Positions 6,139 to 14,748 of a stretch of 64,000 nt of DNA are shown one piece after another. Source of the stretch: Sphingomonas hominis (GTDB lineage Bacteria; Pseudomonadota; Alphaproteobacteria; Sphingomonadales; Sphingomonadaceae); contig NZ_JABULH010000001.1 in NCBI RefSeq assembly GCF_013328205.1, positions 635,610-699,609 of the forward strand, written 5' to 3'. The translations under genes and the position numbers were made by a program. The notes under the pieces are model-generated. The model worked only from the letters and a program-made list of their open reading frames with translations. It ran no database searches and was not told the origin of the DNA. Positions within the stretch are counted from its first letter, which is position 1. Each line of letters begins with the position of its first letter.

Positions 6139-7381
6139 CGTCCGCCTCCCGGCCTACGTCCAGGCGCACAAGCGCGCGACGGGCGAGCCGGCCTACTTCT
6201 GGGTGCGCCCGCGCTGGGCGGCCCCGCCGGCTGCGCGCCACGGCAAGACATGCCCAGTCACGTCGTCGCCGCTGGGTACCGACCTCGCTGTCGCGATTGA
6301 GCGCGCCAATGCACTTAACGAGGCGTTCAAGCAGTGGCGCGAAGGCGAGGGCGCGAAGCTCACGCCCGGTACGGTGCAGTGGCTGTTCGACTGGTACCGT
6401 CGGCTGGAGAAATTCACCGAGCTGCGCCACAACACGCGCGCCGGGTACCGCATCGCGATGGATGCGGTCGAGGCGATGGCCATGCGCGCGGGCACGTTCG
6501 GGCAGCGCCGTGCCGCCGCGGTAGACGCCACCGCCGCCGACACGCTCTACCGCAAGGCGCGTGAGAAGCATGGCGAGCGGCAGGGCGCCTACATGATGCA
6601 GGTATGTCGGCTGGTGTGGAACCAGGCGTCGCGCCACCACAAGGCGACCGGGATCAAGGCCAGCGAGAACCCGTTCGCCGGCATGGGGATCAAGTCGAGC
6701 AGCGGGGCAGGTCGGGGTAACCGCGCCGCGACGCGCGCCGAGTACGACGCCTACCGTGCCGCTGCGCATGAGCTTGGCCGCCCGAGCATGGCCGTTGCCG
6801 CCGCGATCTGCTTCGAGGCGTGTCAGCGGGTCTATGACGCATTTGGCTACGAGGATCCCGATGGCCGGATCAGCCGCGGCATTCGATGGGGCAGCTACGT
6901 GCCGGGCGTGTCGATCGGGCTGGTGCAGTCGAAGACCGGCAACGTCGTGACGATCCCGCTGGCGGACGGGACCGGAGCCGATCGCGTCGAGCTATACCCG
7001 GAGCTGGAGGCCGAGCTCGCCCGCCTGACGCGCGGCGATGACGACGAACTGATCGTGCGTGATGAGCGCACCGGCGAGCGGTATACCAAGGATTACGTCA
7101 CGAAGCTGCACCGTCGGATCAAGAAGAAGGCGGAGCTGGGCGCCGACGTCAAGTTCACCAGCTTTCGACACGGCGGCATCACCGAGATCGGCGACAGCGG
7201 CACCGACGACGTGCGCGCGGTCAGTGGGCACAGCACGCTCGAGGTCACGCGGATCTACAACAAGGCGAATCAGGAGAAGGCGGTGCGGATCGCAGCAAAG
7301 CGGCGCGAGCATATCGCGGTGATCGCCGCCGGAGCAGCTCTCGACGACTCGGAAGACGATACGCGCTCAACGGCAGAATAG
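6116..7381 (+). CDS. Tyrosine recombinase (integrase)
   Basis: This 421-residue integrase has an N-terminal SAM-like core-binding region (about residues 85-190) and a C-terminal catalytic domain. The first active-site Arg is in ACQRVYDAF, the third box in VSGHSTLEVT and the nucleophile Tyr in RIYNKAN. The HxxR box reads TSFR, so the usual His appears to be Thr while the Arg is kept. ATG 6116 was chosen because the protein then begins near the first conserved segment. It ends 110 bp from tRNA-Asn and reads towards it, the usual arrangement for tRNA-site integrases. Confidence 0.9.
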   Translation: MRISTLASVRLPAYVQAHKRATGEPAYFWVRPRWAAPPAARHGKTCPVTSSPLGTDLAVAIERANALNEAFKQWREGEGAKLTPGTVQWLFDWYRRLEKFTELRHNTRAGYRIAMDAVEAMAMRAGTFGQRRAAAVDATAADTLYRKAREKHGERQGAYMMQVCRLVWNQASRHHKATGIKASENPFAGMGIKSSSGAGRGNRAATRAEYDAYRAAAHELGRPSMAVAAAICFEACQRVYDAFGYEDPDGRISRGIRWGSYVPGVSIGLVQSKTGNVVTIPLADGTGADRVELYPELEAELARLTRGDDDELIVRDERTGERYTKDYVTKLHRRIKKKAELGADVKFTSFRHGGITEIGDSGTDDVRAVSGHSTLEVTRIYNKANQEKAVRIAAKRREHIAVIAAGAALDDSEDDTRSTAE

Positions 7382-7401
7382 CGCGCGGAACAGACCGTGA
7401 A

Positions 7402-7437
7402 TGTCATAATGGCTGTAATAACGCCTGTCATAATGAC
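7402..7437. repeat. Three 12-bp direct repeats between integrase and tRNA-Asn
   Basis: TGTCATAATGGC, TGTAATAACGCC and TGTCATAATGAC follow each other without gaps (7402, 7414, 7426). They are AT-rich in a GC-rich setting and lie between the integrase stop and the tRNA 3' end. This matches the position and spacing of arm-type recombinase sites. Confidence 0.6.
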
Positions 7438-7490
7438 CGGACGCTAACAGCAGCAACGTTGTAGAAAATGGCGCTTTTCTGCGAAGAAAA

Positions 7491-7525
7491 TGGCTCCCTG
7501 AGTAGGATTCGAACCTACGGCCGCT
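7491..7525 (-). other. Inferred attachment site in the 3' part of tRNA-Asn
   Basis: The integrase ends next to the 3' end of an intact tRNA gene, so the crossover is expected in the T-arm/acceptor part of the tRNA. The matching direct repeat should lie beyond the left edge of the window and is not seen, so exact limits are unknown. Confidence 0.4.
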
Positions 7526-7565
7526 CGATTAACAGTCGAGAGCTCTACCGCTGAGCTATCAGGGA
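7491..7565 (-). tRNA. tRNA-Asn (anticodon GTT)
   Basis: A 75-nt cloverleaf with encoded CCA: acceptor TCCCTGA/TCAGGGA, anticodon stem CTCGA/TCGAG around CTGTTAA, T-arm GTAGG-TTCGAAT-CCTAC. The gene is intact, so integration of the element restored its 3' end. Confidence 0.97.
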
Positions 7566-7583
7566 ACGCTGCGCGGAGCCGCG

Positions 7584-7611
7584 TCTATAAACGCTGATTT
7601 TTCGGGCGCAA
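7584..7611 (-). promoter_or_regulatory. Predicted tRNA-Asn promoter
   Basis: On the minus strand -35 TTGCGC (7611-7606) and -10 TATAGA (7589-7584) are 16 bp apart, followed by a GC-rich discriminator typical of stringently controlled stable-RNA promoters. The tRNA begins 18 bp downstream. Confidence 0.55.
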
Positions 7612-7640
7612 CCCTTTTTCGCGAGAGAACCAGTTCGCGG

Positions 7641-8420
7641 TCAAACGACGAACTGCTCCATGGAAATACGGTCGTCGAGCGCATGTTCGGGATCGAACAG
7701 CAGCGTCAGTTCACGCGCGCGATCCATGCACACCTCGACGCAGGCGATGTCGCGTATCTCGCGCTGGTCGGCCACCGCCGACACCGGTCGCTTCGATGCA
7801 TCGAGCACGCGCAAGGTGATGCGTGCGCGGTCGGGCAGGATCGCACCGCGCCAGCGCCGTGGGCGAAACGCGCTGATCGGGGTCAACGCCACCATTGCCG
7901 AGCCGAGCGGCAGGATCGGACCCTGTGCGGAGAGGTTGTACGCGGTCGACCCCGCCGGAGTCGCGACCAGGATGCCGTCGCACGACAGTTCCTCCAGGAC
8001 GACACGATCGTTCACCGTGACTTCGAGCTTGGCGGTCTGCCGCGTCTCGCGCAGCAGCGACACCTCGTTGATTGCGGGTAACGAGTGCACACGGCCGTCG
8101 ATGCCGGTAGCGGTCATGGCCAACGGCGTCACCTTGAACGACTTGGCACGTCGGATACGCTCCTCCAGCCCATGCTGGCGCCATTCGTTCATCAGGAAGC
8201 CCACGGTGCCCAAGTTCATGCCGAACACCGGCACGAGCGGTTTGCGTCGTTCGAGCAGCATGTGCAGCGTTTGCAGCATGAAGCCGTCACCGCCGAGCGC
8301 CACCACGAGATCGGCGTCTTCCACAGAAACCCAATCCCACGCGTCGGCGAGTTCGGCGCGCGCCGCCTGCGCCGGCGGCGTCGGCGAGGCGACCAATGCC
8401 CGCCGCGGAAAATCGTTCAT
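7641..8420 (-). CDS. nadK: NAD kinase
   Basis: The 259-residue enzyme phosphorylates NAD to NADP. The GGDG motif of the family is at VVALGGDGFML (about residue 43), followed by NLGTVGFL, and the NE of the substrate site is in PAINEVSL. CDGILVATPAGSTAYNLSA is the conserved glycine-rich block. ATG 8420 overlaps the moaA stop as ATGA, so the two are co-transcribed; the longer upstream frame is a moaA shadow. The length fits short alphaproteobacterial NAD kinases. Confidence 0.93.
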   Translation of the reverse strand: MNDFPRRALVASPTPPAQAARAELADAWDWVSVEDADLVVALGGDGFMLQTLHMLLERRKPLVPVFGMNLGTVGFLMNEWRQHGLEERIRRAKSFKVTPLAMTATGIDGRVHSLPAINEVSLLRETRQTAKLEVTVNDRVVLEELSCDGILVATPAGSTAYNLSAQGPILPLGSAMVALTPISAFRPRRWRGAILPDRARITLRVLDASKRPVSAVADQREIRDIACVEVCMDRARELTLLFDPEHALDDRISMEQFVV

Positions 8421-9430
8421 CCGCCGGTGACGCTCATGTGGCGGGCTACGGCCGGCGCAGCGTCGCGCTCGATACGGAAATCGTGACGGCGCGGCTTGGT
8501 CACCAACGCGCTCTCGATCGCGGCATCGAGCCCGGCCGTGCCACCCTCGCGTAGCGCAGCGCGTAGGTCGCGTTGATCGTCGTGACCGAGACAGGTGTAG
8601 AGCTTGCCCTCGGTGGTCAGCCGCACACGATTGCAACCGTCGCAGAAGTTCGCGGTCAGCGGCGAGATCAGCCCGAGCCGGGTCGTTGATCCATCGACGC
8701 GCCAGTAGCGCGCCGGGCCGCCCGTGCCGTTCAGGTCGCGGTGAAGGGTAAAGCGCTGCTCGATCATTTGCTTGACCGCGGTCAGCGGGAAGAACCGGTC
8801 GGTGCGATCCTCCTCGACTTCGCCGAGCGGCATCGTCTCGATCAGCGTGAGGTCGTGACCTTCGGCGACGCACCAGGAGAGCATGTCGCCAATCTCATAC
8901 TCGTTGAAATCCTTCAACGCGACCATGTTGATCTTGACGCGCAATCCGGACGCGGTCGCAGCGGCGATTCCGTCGAGCACCTGCACAACGTCGCCGTGGC
9001 GTGTAATGTAGCGGAACTTGTCGGGGTCGCGCGTGTCCATGCTGACGTTGATGCGGCGCATGCCTGCGCCGGCGAGCATGGCGGCATGCTGGGCCAGCCG
9101 CGTGCCGTTGGTCGTCATCGTCAGTTCGTCGAGACCCTGACCGACGTGACGGCCGAGCCGCTGAACGAGATCCACCACGTCGCGGCGCACCAGCGGTTCG
9201 CCGCCAGACAGCCGCACCTTGTTCACGCCGCGCGCGATGAAGCGTTCGGTGATGATCGCCAGTTCGTCGAGCGACGCGATCTGATTACGCGGCAGGAACG
9301 TCATATGTTCTGCCATGCAGTAACGGCATCGCAAGTCGCACCGATCGGTGACCGAGACGCGCAGGTACCGGATCGTCCGGCCGAAGCCATCGACCAGCGA
9401 CGGCTCGCCCGGAATGGATGTCGTGGTCAT
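8417..9430 (-). CDS. moaA: GTP 3',8-cyclase MoaA (molybdenum cofactor synthesis)
   Basis: A radical-SAM enzyme for the first step of molybdopterin synthesis. The SAM-cluster motif C-x3-C-x2-C is in DRCDLRCRYCMAE. The second cluster is in NFCDGCNRVRLT with a third Cys in LYTCLG. The protein ends in Gly-Gly, as active MoaA does. ATG 9430 gives 337 residues; GTG 9454 would add eight non-conserved ones. No other moa gene is nearby. It is followed by nadK with a 4-nt overlap. Confidence 0.93.
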   Translation of the reverse strand: MTTTSIPGEPSLVDGFGRTIRYLRVSVTDRCDLRCRYCMAEHMTFLPRNQIASLDELAIITERFIARGVNKVRLSGGEPLVRRDVVDLVQRLGRHVGQGLDELTMTTNGTRLAQHAAMLAGAGMRRINVSMDTRDPDKFRYITRHGDVVQVLDGIAAATASGLRVKINMVALKDFNEYEIGDMLSWCVAEGHDLTLIETMPLGEVEEDRTDRFFPLTAVKQMIEQRFTLHRDLNGTGGPARYWRVDGSTTRLGLISPLTANFCDGCNRVRLTTEGKLYTCLGHDDQRDLRAALREGGTAGLDAAIESALVTKPRRHDFRIERDAAPAVARHMSVTGG

Positions 9431-10823
9431 GATGGTTGAGCTAAGCGTGGTCACGGTTCGTCACAAGAGCAGGACGAACGATTGGCGGGTTGGTTGCGTC
9501 GCGCTACAGCGGGCCGGGACGCATCCGGGTTCGGGGGATACGACATTGACGGGGCAGGGCAGTCGAGAACGACGCCACGGTGACGGCGACCTGCCGCTGC
9601 CCGCGATTGCGAACTGGGTCGGGAACGGGCGCCCGGTGACAATCGCGATCGTCGCACTGGCGAGCTTCGAGATCATCAACGCGACTTATGGTCGGCAGGT
9701 CGGCGACGCGCTGGTGCGCGCGGCGGCGACGCGGATCGAGCGCGCGATCGCCAACACGAGCCTCGCTGCTACCGAATGGGTGCGTGATGGATCGGTGTTC
9801 ACCTTGGCAACACCGGCAGCGATGAAGGACGTGCATCCGCTGGTCACGGCGATCGAGTTCGCGCTGGCGCAACCGTTCGTGGTCGGGACCACGACGGTGC
9901 ATGTCGGCACGCGGATCGGCGTTGCGAGCGGCGCGGACGAGCTGGCTGACGCGCTGGTCGCCCGCGCGCGCGCCGCGCTGGCCGACGCGCGCTTGGCAGA
10001 GGGCGCGACGACCCGAATTGCGCCGCCCGCGCCGCATCGCCCGATCGCGCAGCTCGCCGCCGATCTGCACCGCGCGATCGAGCGTGATGAGATCACCGTG
10101 CTGTTCCAGCCGCAGGTTGGGCTCGACAGCGGCGCGATCGTCGGGGTCGAGGCGCTGGCGCGCTGGCGTCACCCGGACTTGGGTGAATTGGGCGCGGACA
10201 CGCTGCTGGCGGCGTCCGATCGCGCCAATTTGGGCCTCGCGCTGTCGGACCATATCCTCGCGCGCGCGCTGGCGGACGTTGCGGCATGGCCCGCGGCGCT
10301 GGCCGGGTTGCGGGTGGCGGTGAACGTCACCGCGGCCGATCTGGCGCGCCCAGATTTCGCCGATCGCTTCCTCGCGCGGGTCGACGCGAGCGGGGTCGCG
10401 CGGACGCGCGTTACCGCGGAGATCACCGAAGGCGGACTGATCGACGATCTCGACGGCGCGACCGAGTTGCTGGCGGTGTTGCGCGATGGCGGCTGCCATG
10501 TCGCGATCGATGATTTCGGCACCGGCTATTCCAGCCTCGCCTATCTCACCGCGCTACCGGTCGATTATCTCAAGATCGACCTGCGCCTGACGCAAAGCAT
10601 CGTCGGGGATCGTCGCCACCGCGTGGTGGTCGAAGGGATCATCGCGATCGCGAACGCGCTCGGGCTGGAGACGATTGCCGAGGGCGTGGAAACCGAGGAA
10701 CAGCGCGCGCTGCTCGAAGCGCGAGGATGTACCTATTACCAAGGCTTTCTGTGCGCGGGGGCCACCGATGCGGCGGGACTAGTCCGCTTGATCGAAAACA
10801 GGATCAACCGATCGGCAGCGTGA
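9429..10823 (+). CDS. EAL cyclic-di-GMP phosphodiesterase with degenerate GGDEF
   Basis: The first 200 residues have the GGDEF fold (SFEIINATYGRQVGDALVRA) but the signature loop reads RDGSVFTL, so no cyclase activity is expected. The EAL domain follows with its catalytic set: VEALARWRHP, RVAVNVTA, VTAEITEGG, IDDFGTGYSS, YLKID, AEGVETEEQ and YYQGF. It should therefore hydrolyse c-di-GMP in the cytoplasm; no membrane segment is seen. The start is uncertain (ATG 9429 shares bases with the divergent moaA start, and later GTG/TTG codons are possible). Confidence 0.85.
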   Translation: MMVELSVVTVRHKSRTNDWRVGCVALQRAGTHPGSGDTTLTGQGSRERRHGDGDLPLPAIANWVGNGRPVTIAIVALASFEIINATYGRQVGDALVRAAATRIERAIANTSLAATEWVRDGSVFTLATPAAMKDVHPLVTAIEFALAQPFVVGTTTVHVGTRIGVASGADELADALVARARAALADARLAEGATTRIAPPAPHRPIAQLAADLHRAIERDEITVLFQPQVGLDSGAIVGVEALARWRHPDLGELGADTLLAASDRANLGLALSDHILARALADVAAWPAALAGLRVAVNVTAADLARPDFADRFLARVDASGVARTRVTAEITEGGLIDDLDGATELLAVLRDGGCHVAIDDFGTGYSSLAYLTALPVDYLKIDLRLTQSIVGDRRHRVVVEGIIAIANALGLETIAEGVETEEQRALLEARGCTYYQGFLCAGATDAAGLVRLIENRINRSAA

Positions 10824-10888
10824 GCGCGCCGCAGCAGCATCTCCTGTTTGCGCACCATTCTGGCGAGTTCTCGGCTCGGCCGACTGGA

Positions 10889-13800
10889 TCAGCCAGCCGC
10901 CTTGGCCAATCCTTTCGACAATTGCAGCGCGCCATTGAGCCGTGCCTTCGGATCACCCCACGCCCGGCTAACCGCCAGCTTGCTGTCGGGTCGCAGTTTG
11001 GCGATCGGCCCGAGCTTGTCGACGTACGCGAGCAGGCCGGTGACGTTGGGTGGCGTGTCGTCGTGGAACGCGACCAATGCGCCCTTTGGCCCGACGTCGA
11101 GCTTGGCGATGCACGCCTTCTTCGCATTGAGCTTGATCTCCATGATCTTGACGAGGTTGTCGGTCGCCTCGGGCAGCGGGCCGAAGCGGTCGATCATCTC
11201 GGCGGCGAAGGCGTCCAAGCCGGGGCGTTCGTCCACTTCGTTGAGGCGGCGGTAGAGCCCCATGCGCAGGTCGAGGTCGGGAACATACTCCTCCGGGATC
11301 AGGATCGGCGCGTCGACGGTGATCTGTGGCGAGAAGTCGCGTTGGCTCTCGCGCAAGCCGCCGGCCTTGGCGTCCATGATCGCCTCTTCCAGCATCGACT
11401 GGTAGAGTTCGTAGCCGACCTCCTTGATGTGCCCCGACTGTTCGTCGCCGAGCAGATTGCCTGCGCCGCGGATGTCGAGGTCGTGGCTGGCGAGCTGAAA
11501 CCCGGCGCCGAGCGTATCGAGGTCGGACAGCACCTTGAGGCGTTTGTCCGCCGCCTCGGTCATCTGCCGCTCGGGGGGACTGACCATATAGGCGTAGGCA
11601 CGCGTCTTCGACCGGCCGACGCGGCCGCGCAGCTGGTATAGCTGCGCCAGGCCGAAGCGGTCGGCGCGGTTGACGATCATCGTGTTGGCGGAGGGAATGT
11701 CGATCCCGCTCTCGATGATCGTGGTGGAGACGAGCACCTCGAACTTCTTGTCGTAGAAGGCGCTCATCCGCTCCTCGACCTCGGTCGGGCTCATCTGGCC
11801 GTGTGCGACGACGTAGCGGATCTCGGGCACCTCGCGGCGAAGGTACTCCTCGATGTCGGGCAGGTCGGCGATGCGCGGGGTGACGAGGAAGCTCTGCCCG
11901 CCGCGATAATGTTCGCGCAGCAACGCTTCGCGCAGCACGACCGGATCCCACGGCATGACATAGGTACGCACCGCGAGACGATCGACCGGCGGGGTCTGGA
12001 TCACCGACAGCTCGCGCAGGCCCGACATCGCCATCTGGAGCGTGCGCGGGATCGGCGTGGCGGTGAGCGTCAGCATGTGCACGTCGGCGCGCAGCGCCTT
12101 CAACCGCTCCTTGTGCGTGACCCCGAATCGCTGTTCCTCGTCGACGATGACGAGGCCGATGCGCTTGAAGTCGAGCCCCTTGGCGAGCAGCGCGTGGGTG
12201 CCGATCACCATGTCGATGGTGCCGTCCGCCAGCCCCTCCTTGGTCTTCTTCGCCTCAGCCGCGGGGACGAGGCGCGAGAGGCGGCCGATGTTGATCGGGA
12301 AACCCTCGAACCGATGAGAGAAGTTGGTGAAATGCTGCCGCGCGAGCAAGGTCGTCGGGCAGATCACCGCGACCTGCATCCCCGCCATCGCGGCGACGAA
12401 CGCGGCGCGGAGTGCCACCTCGGTCTTGCCGAAGCCGACGTCACCGACGATCAGCCGGTCCATCGGCTTGCCCGCCGCCAGATCGTTCAGCACCTCGTCA
12501 ATCGCGCGGTCCTGATCGTCGGTTTCCTGATAGGGAAAACGATCGACGAAGGCGGGATAGCCGGCCGTGTCGGGTTCGGCGACCTCGCCCGGACGTAGCG
12601 CGCGTTCGGCGGCGGTCTTGATGAGTTCGCCCGCGATCTCGCGGATGCGCTCCTTCATCCGGCTCTTGCGCCGCTGCCACGCCTCGCCGCCCAGTTTGTC
12701 GAGCGTCGCGCCGTCCTCCCCGCTGCCGTAGCGCGACAGGACTTCGAGGTTCTCGACCGGCACGTACAGCTTGTCGCCGCCGGCGTAGCTCAAAGCGACG
12801 CAGTCGTGCGGCGCCTTGCCGACCGGGATTTGCATCAGCCCTTCGTAGCGGCCAATACCGTGATCGCTGTGGACGACCAGATCGCCGGGCGAGAGCGTCG
12901 CCAGTTCGGCGAGGAACGCGTCGGCGGACTTGCGCCGCTTGGCACGACGCACCAGCCGGTCGCCGAGCATGTCCTGCTCGGTCAGCACCGCCACACCGGG
13001 CGCGGTGAAGCCGTGGTCGAGCGCGACAACGGTCAGCGCGACGCCGCGCTCGGCCGCGCCCAGAGCCTCCTGCCACGTATCGGCGAGGCGCGCTCCGGTC
13101 AGATCGTGGTCTTCGAGCAGGCTGCGCAACCGCTCGCGCGCGCCGACCGAGTAGCTGGCGAGGATCGGCTTGCGGCCTTCGTTGCGCAGCTTGACGACGT
13201 GCGCGACGACCGCCTCGTAGACGTTGGCCTGGTTGGCGCGCTCGGGCGCGAAATCGCGCGGGCCGTCGACCTCGAAGTCGAGCACGCGCGCCGACGGTGG
13301 CTCGTGGAAGGGCGAGATCAGGTGCGCGGGCGCGGCGGTGACCTCGGCCTGCCACTCGTCGGCGTCGAGGTAGAGTGTCTTGGCGGGGAGCGCGCGGTAG
13401 CTGCCGGGCTCGGCTGCCTCGGCGCGCTTGCGGTTGTCATAATAATCGGCGATCGCCTCCAGACGGCCCTCCGCCGCGGCGGGGGCACCGCTGTCGCGCA
13501 CCACGACCGCGTCGCCTAGGTGATCCCACAAGGTCGCCAGTTTGTCCTCGAACAACGGCAGCCAGTGTTCCATGCCGGCGAGGCGGCGACCGTCGCTGAC
13601 CGCCTGATAGAGCGGGTCGCCGGTCGCGGTCGCGCCGAACTTGTCGCGGTAGCGGGTGCGGAACCGCTTGACGCTATCCTCGTCGAGCAACGCCTCGGAC
13701 GCGGGGAGCAGGACGAAGCCGTCGACGCGCCCCGTCGTGCGCTGATCGGCGGGGTCGAAGGTGCGGACGGTCTCGATCTCGTCCCCGAAGAAATCGAGCC

Positions 13801-14341
13801 GCAGCGCCTGTTCCTCGCCGCTGGGGAACAGGTCGACGATGCCGCCGCGCACCGCATATTCGCCTTGATCGTGGACGGTGTCGGTGCGGACGTAGCCGTT
13901 CGCCTGCAAGAGCGCGGCGAGCTTGTCGCGGTCGATTCGCGCGCCCGGCTTCAACTCGGCGACGAGCTGTCGGATGCGGAACGGCGTCAGTGTTCGTTGC
14001 GTCGCGGCGTTGACGGTGGTGAGGACGAGTTGCGGGCCTTTAGGTTTCGCCTGCAAGCGGTGGAGCGCGCCAATCCGCTCGGCCATGATGCGTAGCGTCG
14101 GCGAGGCGCGGTCGTACGGCAAACAGTCCCACGCCGGCAGTTGCACGATCTCCAGCTCGGGCGCGAACCAGGTCGCGGTCGCCGCCACCGCGCGCATCTG
14201 CGCCTCGTCGGCGGCGACATAGACCGCGCGTAAGTGCGCCGAGCGCGCGATGTCGGCGAGGAGCGAGGGCAGGAACCCCGACGGCACGCCCGACAGGGTC
14301 AAGGGCACGGTGGCGTCGAGGATCGTGTTCAATTCGGGCAA
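10889..14341 (-). CDS. mfd: Transcription-repair coupling factor Mfd
   Basis: The full-length 1150-residue Mfd releases stalled RNA polymerase at DNA lesions and recruits UvrA. Domains in order: UvrB-like N-terminal region (about 1-330), CarD-like RNA polymerase interaction domain (LSPGDLVVHSDHGIGRYEGL near 475), superfamily 2 helicase with Walker A GDVGFGKTEVALRAAF and DEEQRFGV, second RecA fold with QLYQLRGRVGRS, and a C-terminal TRCF domain. Length and motifs are normal. It is convergent with the EAL gene and followed upstream by sdhE. Confidence 0.97.
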   Translation of the reverse strand: MPELNTILDATVPLTLSGVPSGFLPSLLADIARSAHLRAVYVAADEAQMRAVAATATWFAPELEIVQLPAWDCLPYDRASPTLRIMAERIGALHRLQAKPKGPQLVLTTVNAATQRTLTPFRIRQLVAELKPGARIDRDKLAALLQANGYVRTDTVHDQGEYAVRGGIVDLFPSGEEQALRLDFFGDEIETVRTFDPADQRTTGRVDGFVLLPASEALLDEDSVKRFRTRYRDKFGATATGDPLYQAVSDGRRLAGMEHWLPLFEDKLATLWDHLGDAVVVRDSGAPAAAEGRLEAIADYYDNRKRAEAAEPGSYRALPAKTLYLDADEWQAEVTAAPAHLISPFHEPPSARVLDFEVDGPRDFAPERANQANVYEAVVAHVVKLRNEGRKPILASYSVGARERLRSLLEDHDLTGARLADTWQEALGAAERGVALTVVALDHGFTAPGVAVLTEQDMLGDRLVRRAKRRKSADAFLAELATLSPGDLVVHSDHGIGRYEGLMQIPVGKAPHDCVALSYAGGDKLYVPVENLEVLSRYGSGEDGATLDKLGGEAWQRRKSRMKERIREIAGELIKTAAERALRPGEVAEPDTAGYPAFVDRFPYQETDDQDRAIDEVLNDLAAGKPMDRLIVGDVGFGKTEVALRAAFVAAMAGMQVAVICPTTLLARQHFTNFSHRFEGFPINIGRLSRLVPAAEAKKTKEGLADGTIDMVIGTHALLAKGLDFKRIGLVIVDEEQRFGVTHKERLKALRADVHMLTLTATPIPRTLQMAMSGLRELSVIQTPPVDRLAVRTYVMPWDPVVLREALLREHYRGGQSFLVTPRIADLPDIEEYLRREVPEIRYVVAHGQMSPTEVEERMSAFYDKKFEVLVSTTIIESGIDIPSANTMIVNRADRFGLAQLYQLRGRVGRSKTRAYAYMVSPPERQMTEAADKRLKVLSDLDTLGAGFQLASHDLDIRGAGNLLGDEQSGHIKEVGYELYQSMLEEAIMDAKAGGLRESQRDFSPQITVDAPILIPEEYVPDLDLRMGLYRRLNEVDERPGLDAFAAEMIDRFGPLPEATDNLVKIMEIKLNAKKACIAKLDVGPKGALVAFHDDTPPNVTGLLAYVDKLGPIAKLRPDSKLAVSRAWGDPKARLNGALQLSKGLAKAAG

Positions 14342-14375
14342 GTGGCGGCTATCCGGCTGTGATGGAGCGTCAGTG

Positions 14376-14654
14376 TCAAGGCAAGGATACGAAGTCGAGC
14401 GAACGCATGCCCTGCATCATCGCTCCGTCCCACTGCGGCGGGCAGGGGATCGATCCGATCGCCCAGCCCATGATGTCGACGTCCTGCTCCTCCAGCAGCG
14501 CCTCGAACCAGTCGAGCTCGTCCGCGCTCCACGATGCGTGATGCGCGTCGAAATAGCCGCCGATCATCAGGTCGGCCTCGCGCGTGCCGCGATGCCAGGC
14601 GCGGAAGCGCAGGCGCTTGATGCGGATGTCCTGCGCGGTGAGAGGCTCGGTCAT
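14376..14654 (-). CDS. sdhE: Succinate dehydrogenase assembly factor SdhE
   Basis: The 92-residue protein helps attach FAD to the SdhA subunit. The conserved RGTREADLMIG (the RGxxE motif needed for flavinylation) is near residue 22, followed by the helical ADELDWFEALLEEQDVDIMG. ATG 14654 gives the usual size; the 107-residue version from 14699 adds an N-terminus not seen in the family. It lies 34 bp upstream of mfd and divergent from recG, a neighbourhood common in alphaproteobacteria. Confidence 0.93.
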   Translation of the reverse strand: MTEPLTAQDIRIKRLRFRAWHRGTREADLMIGGYFDAHHASWSADELDWFEALLEEQDVDIMGWAIGSIPCPPQWDGAMMQGMRSLDFVSLP

Positions 14655-14748
14655 GATCGCGTGGCCTTGCGTGGTGGATGGTTTGCGCGCGTCCGACACG
14701 CTTTTTCTGGCAAGTCGGAGGGCGTGTAACTAGGTCGCCCATGTAGTC

